Shown here: piece after piece, positions 31,688-32,622 of the stretch
How the letters are laid out: every line of letters begins with the position of its first letter
Position numbering within the stretch: the stretch's first letter is position 1
From: Rothia santali
Lineage (GTDB): Bacteria; Actinomycetota; Actinomycetes; Actinomycetales; Micrococcaceae
Direction: 5' to 3'
Length of the DNA stretch: 32,622 nucleotides
NCBI RefSeq assembly: GCF_024199905.1
Contig: NZ_JANAFB010000035.1
Span: forward strand, 1 to 32,622
Position numbers and translations under genes: made by a program
The notes under the pieces: model-generated
Database searches by the model: none
What the model was told of the DNA's origin: nothing
What the model saw: only the letters and a program-made list of their open reading frames with translations

Positions 31688-31720
31688 TTAAACGCGAAAG
31701 ACCCGAACCGCCTCCGGGTC
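31688..31720 (-). terminator. Intrinsic terminator in the PTS leader
   Basis: On the minus strand GACCCG and CGGGTC (9-base loop) are followed by CTTTCGCGTTTAA, the only T-rich tail of this kind among the hairpins here. It lies between the RAT and the coding region, where antitermination would act. Confidence 0.6.
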
Positions 31721-31805
31721 GTCCGCCGCGCGGGGCGCGACGAGTCGCCGGGAATCCCGGCCGCGCGCGTGCGCGGGCAGAGGGGTTCCCGAGGGGAGGG
31801 GTCCA

Positions 31806-31834
31806 GGTCTTGCCTGCTGATGCAGTTACAACCC
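31806..31834 (-). promoter_or_regulatory. RAT (ribonucleic antiterminator) site of BglG/LicT type
   Basis: The 29-base element reads GGGTTGTAACTG, CATCA, GCAGGCAAGACC on the minus strand. The known RAT consensus is close to GGATTGTTACTG, loop, GCAGGCAAAACC, so nearly all conserved bases agree, including the asymmetric internal-loop purines. It begins about 30 bases after the predicted transcription start of the PTS gene. Confidence 0.75.
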
Positions 31835-31872
31835 TGTAGGGTCGCCCGGCGCTTCCGGCCGGGCCGGGAGTG

Positions 31873-31901
31873 ACTATACTCTCAGGTCAGCCGGGGGGCA
31901 A
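31873..31901 (-). promoter_or_regulatory. Promoter of the PTS gene
   Basis: TTGCCC (31901-31896), a 17-base spacer and TATAGT (31878-31873) on the minus strand. The mRNA would start near 31866 and have a leader of about 220 bases. Confidence 0.7.
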
Positions 31902-31920
31902 TGGGCACCGAGGCGGTTCC

Positions 31921-32012
31921 GTCCGCCCGGACTCGTCCGGCCCGGCAGGCCAGTCCGGCCGGTCGGGTCCGCCCGGACTCGTCCGGCCCGGCAGGCCAGT
32001 CCGGCCGGTCGG
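31921..32012. repeat. Perfect 46-bp tandem duplication plus partial copies
   Basis: 31921-31966 and 31967-32012 are identical. The unit starts GTCCGCCCGGACTCGTCCGG. Truncated copies (GTCCGCCCGG) follow at about 32013 and 32031, and a related string occurs near 32089. No gene is supported in 31902-32102. Confidence 0.8.
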
Positions 32013-32102
32013 GTCCGCCCGGCCGGCCGGGTCCGCCCGGTCCGTCGGCTCGGCCCATCAGCCTCGTCCGACCATTTCGGCCCGTCGGATCCGCCCGGTC
32101 CG

Positions 32103-32622
32103 TCAGACCTGCCCGGCCCGCACCGCGGCGTCGTAGGCCTCTCGCTGCGTCAGGCGCAGCCAGCGGCTGTGGAGCCGGAAGTTCAGCTCGATCAGGGCGC
32201 TGCCGACGGCGCTCACGATCAAGGCCGCCCAGAGCAGGTCCGCCTGGGGCGTCTGGAACTCGTGGTAGAGCAGCGACCACGGGACGCTCAGCACCACCAC
32301 CAGCAGCACGTACATCAGCAGGAGCAGGCCCAGCCGCGCCCGGGTCAGCGGGCGGGAGCCCACGCACAGGATCCACAGGCCCAGCAGGACCAGGACGATG
32401 AAGCTCGAGGTCTGGATCTCCTCGGTCGTGGCGCTCACGGAGTCGGCCACGCGCGCGTAGAGGTTGATCCCAACCACGCCGAGGGTGACCACGACGGCGT
32501 TGGGCAGCGCGAAGTGCAGCGCCCGCCTCAGGAACCCGGAGACGTACCGGCGGGTGTTTGGCGGCACGGGCAGCACGCAGGAGGGGCCGCCGCTGCGCAT
32601 CCGGTTCGCGGCGGAGGACTGC
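32103..32622 (-). CDS. C-terminal membrane part of a probable P-type cation ATPase (5' end outside window)
   Basis: The frame is open to the window edge, and the in-frame ATG at 32600 has no clear ribosome binding site, so this is taken as a partial gene of at least 172 residues. NTRRYVSGFLRRALHFALPNAVVV, then four hydrophobic helices (VVTLGVVGINLYARV; SSFIVLVLLGLWILCVG; RARLGLLLLMYVLLVVVLSVPW; LLWAALIVSAVGSALIELNF), resembles the last membrane segments of CtpE-like cation-transporting ATPases. The catalytic domains would lie outside the window, so the substrate and even the family are provisional. It is upstream of the PTS gene on the same strand, separated by the 46-bp repeats. Confidence 0.65.
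   Translation of the reverse strand, partial: QSSAANRMRSGGPSCVLPVPPNTRRYVSGFLRRALHFALPNAVVVTLGVVGINLYARVADSVSATTEEIQTSSFIVLVLLGLWILCVGSRPLTRARLGLLLLMYVLLVVVLSVPWSLLYHEFQTPQADLLWAALIVSAVGSALIELNFRLHSRWLRLTQREAYDAAVRAGQV

Noticed and set aside
31870-32136. Open frame on the plus strand beside a TATACT box
   Set aside because: The frame is made of the 46-bp repeats and has no protein features; the TATACT overlaps the leftward PTS -10 box by chance symmetry.
1-32622. CRISPR arrays, tRNA or rRNA genes, insertion sequences, prophage or integrase genes
   Set aside because: None seen. The tandem repeats found are too short or too few to be CRISPR and have no cas genes nearby; no transposase-like protein is present.

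Overview
The window comes from a high-GC actinobacterium. Third codon positions are almost all G or C, many start codons sit 6-7 bases after a TANNNT hexamer (leaderless mRNAs), and the pgm / pheA / lipid kinase / serS / HAD block resembles Micrococcales (Micrococcaceae-like) chromosomes. The genus is not settled. I see no CRISPR array, tRNA, rRNA, transposase or integrase; this is ordinary chromosome with a few accessory islands.

Region by region. 1-1444: the end of a winged-helix protein, then two tandem DUF4190 membrane proteins. 1494-4952: phosphoglucomutase, a formimidoylglutamase whose third metal-ligand motif is altered, and a rhodanese. 4958-10349: housekeeping genes pheA, a diacylglycerol-kinase-type lipid kinase, serS, a Cof-type HAD phosphatase and a nitrilase-family amidase. 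10451-12586: acetyl-CoA synthetase. 12734-17445: a divergent sulfur-acquisition locus. Leftward it holds an SsuBAC-type ABC transporter (ATPase, Tat lipoprotein binding protein, permease) preceded by a SAM-I (S-box) riboswitch; rightward it holds a DszA/NtaA-type flavin monooxygenase. The permease reading frame is broken by one base near its 5' end. 17589-18751: a MbcA/Xre-type antitoxin with an overlapping RES-domain toxin. 18834-21271: a TetR regulator and a DHA2 drug exporter behind two overlapping palindromes.

21502-24216: a small conserved protein with a ParB-like motif, a second TetR regulator, a two-cysteine pyridoxal kinase, and a queuosine-precursor-type transporter with a hairpin-rich leader. 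24268-29080: a metallo-beta-lactamase-fold hydrolase, an amino-acid permease, a secreted GH25 lysozyme with LGFP-type repeats, and a hot-dog thioesterase. 29329-31644: a PTS EIIBCA permease whose leader carries a promoter, a BglG/LicT-type RAT sequence and an intrinsic terminator. 32103-32622: the C-terminal end of a probable P-type cation ATPase.

The main points for a second look are the SAM-I riboswitch with the sulfonate locus and its frameshifted permease, the RAT/terminator leader of the PTS gene, the TetR double palindrome, the repeated leaderless-promoter pattern, and several unusually long perfect hairpins and short tandem repeats between genes.
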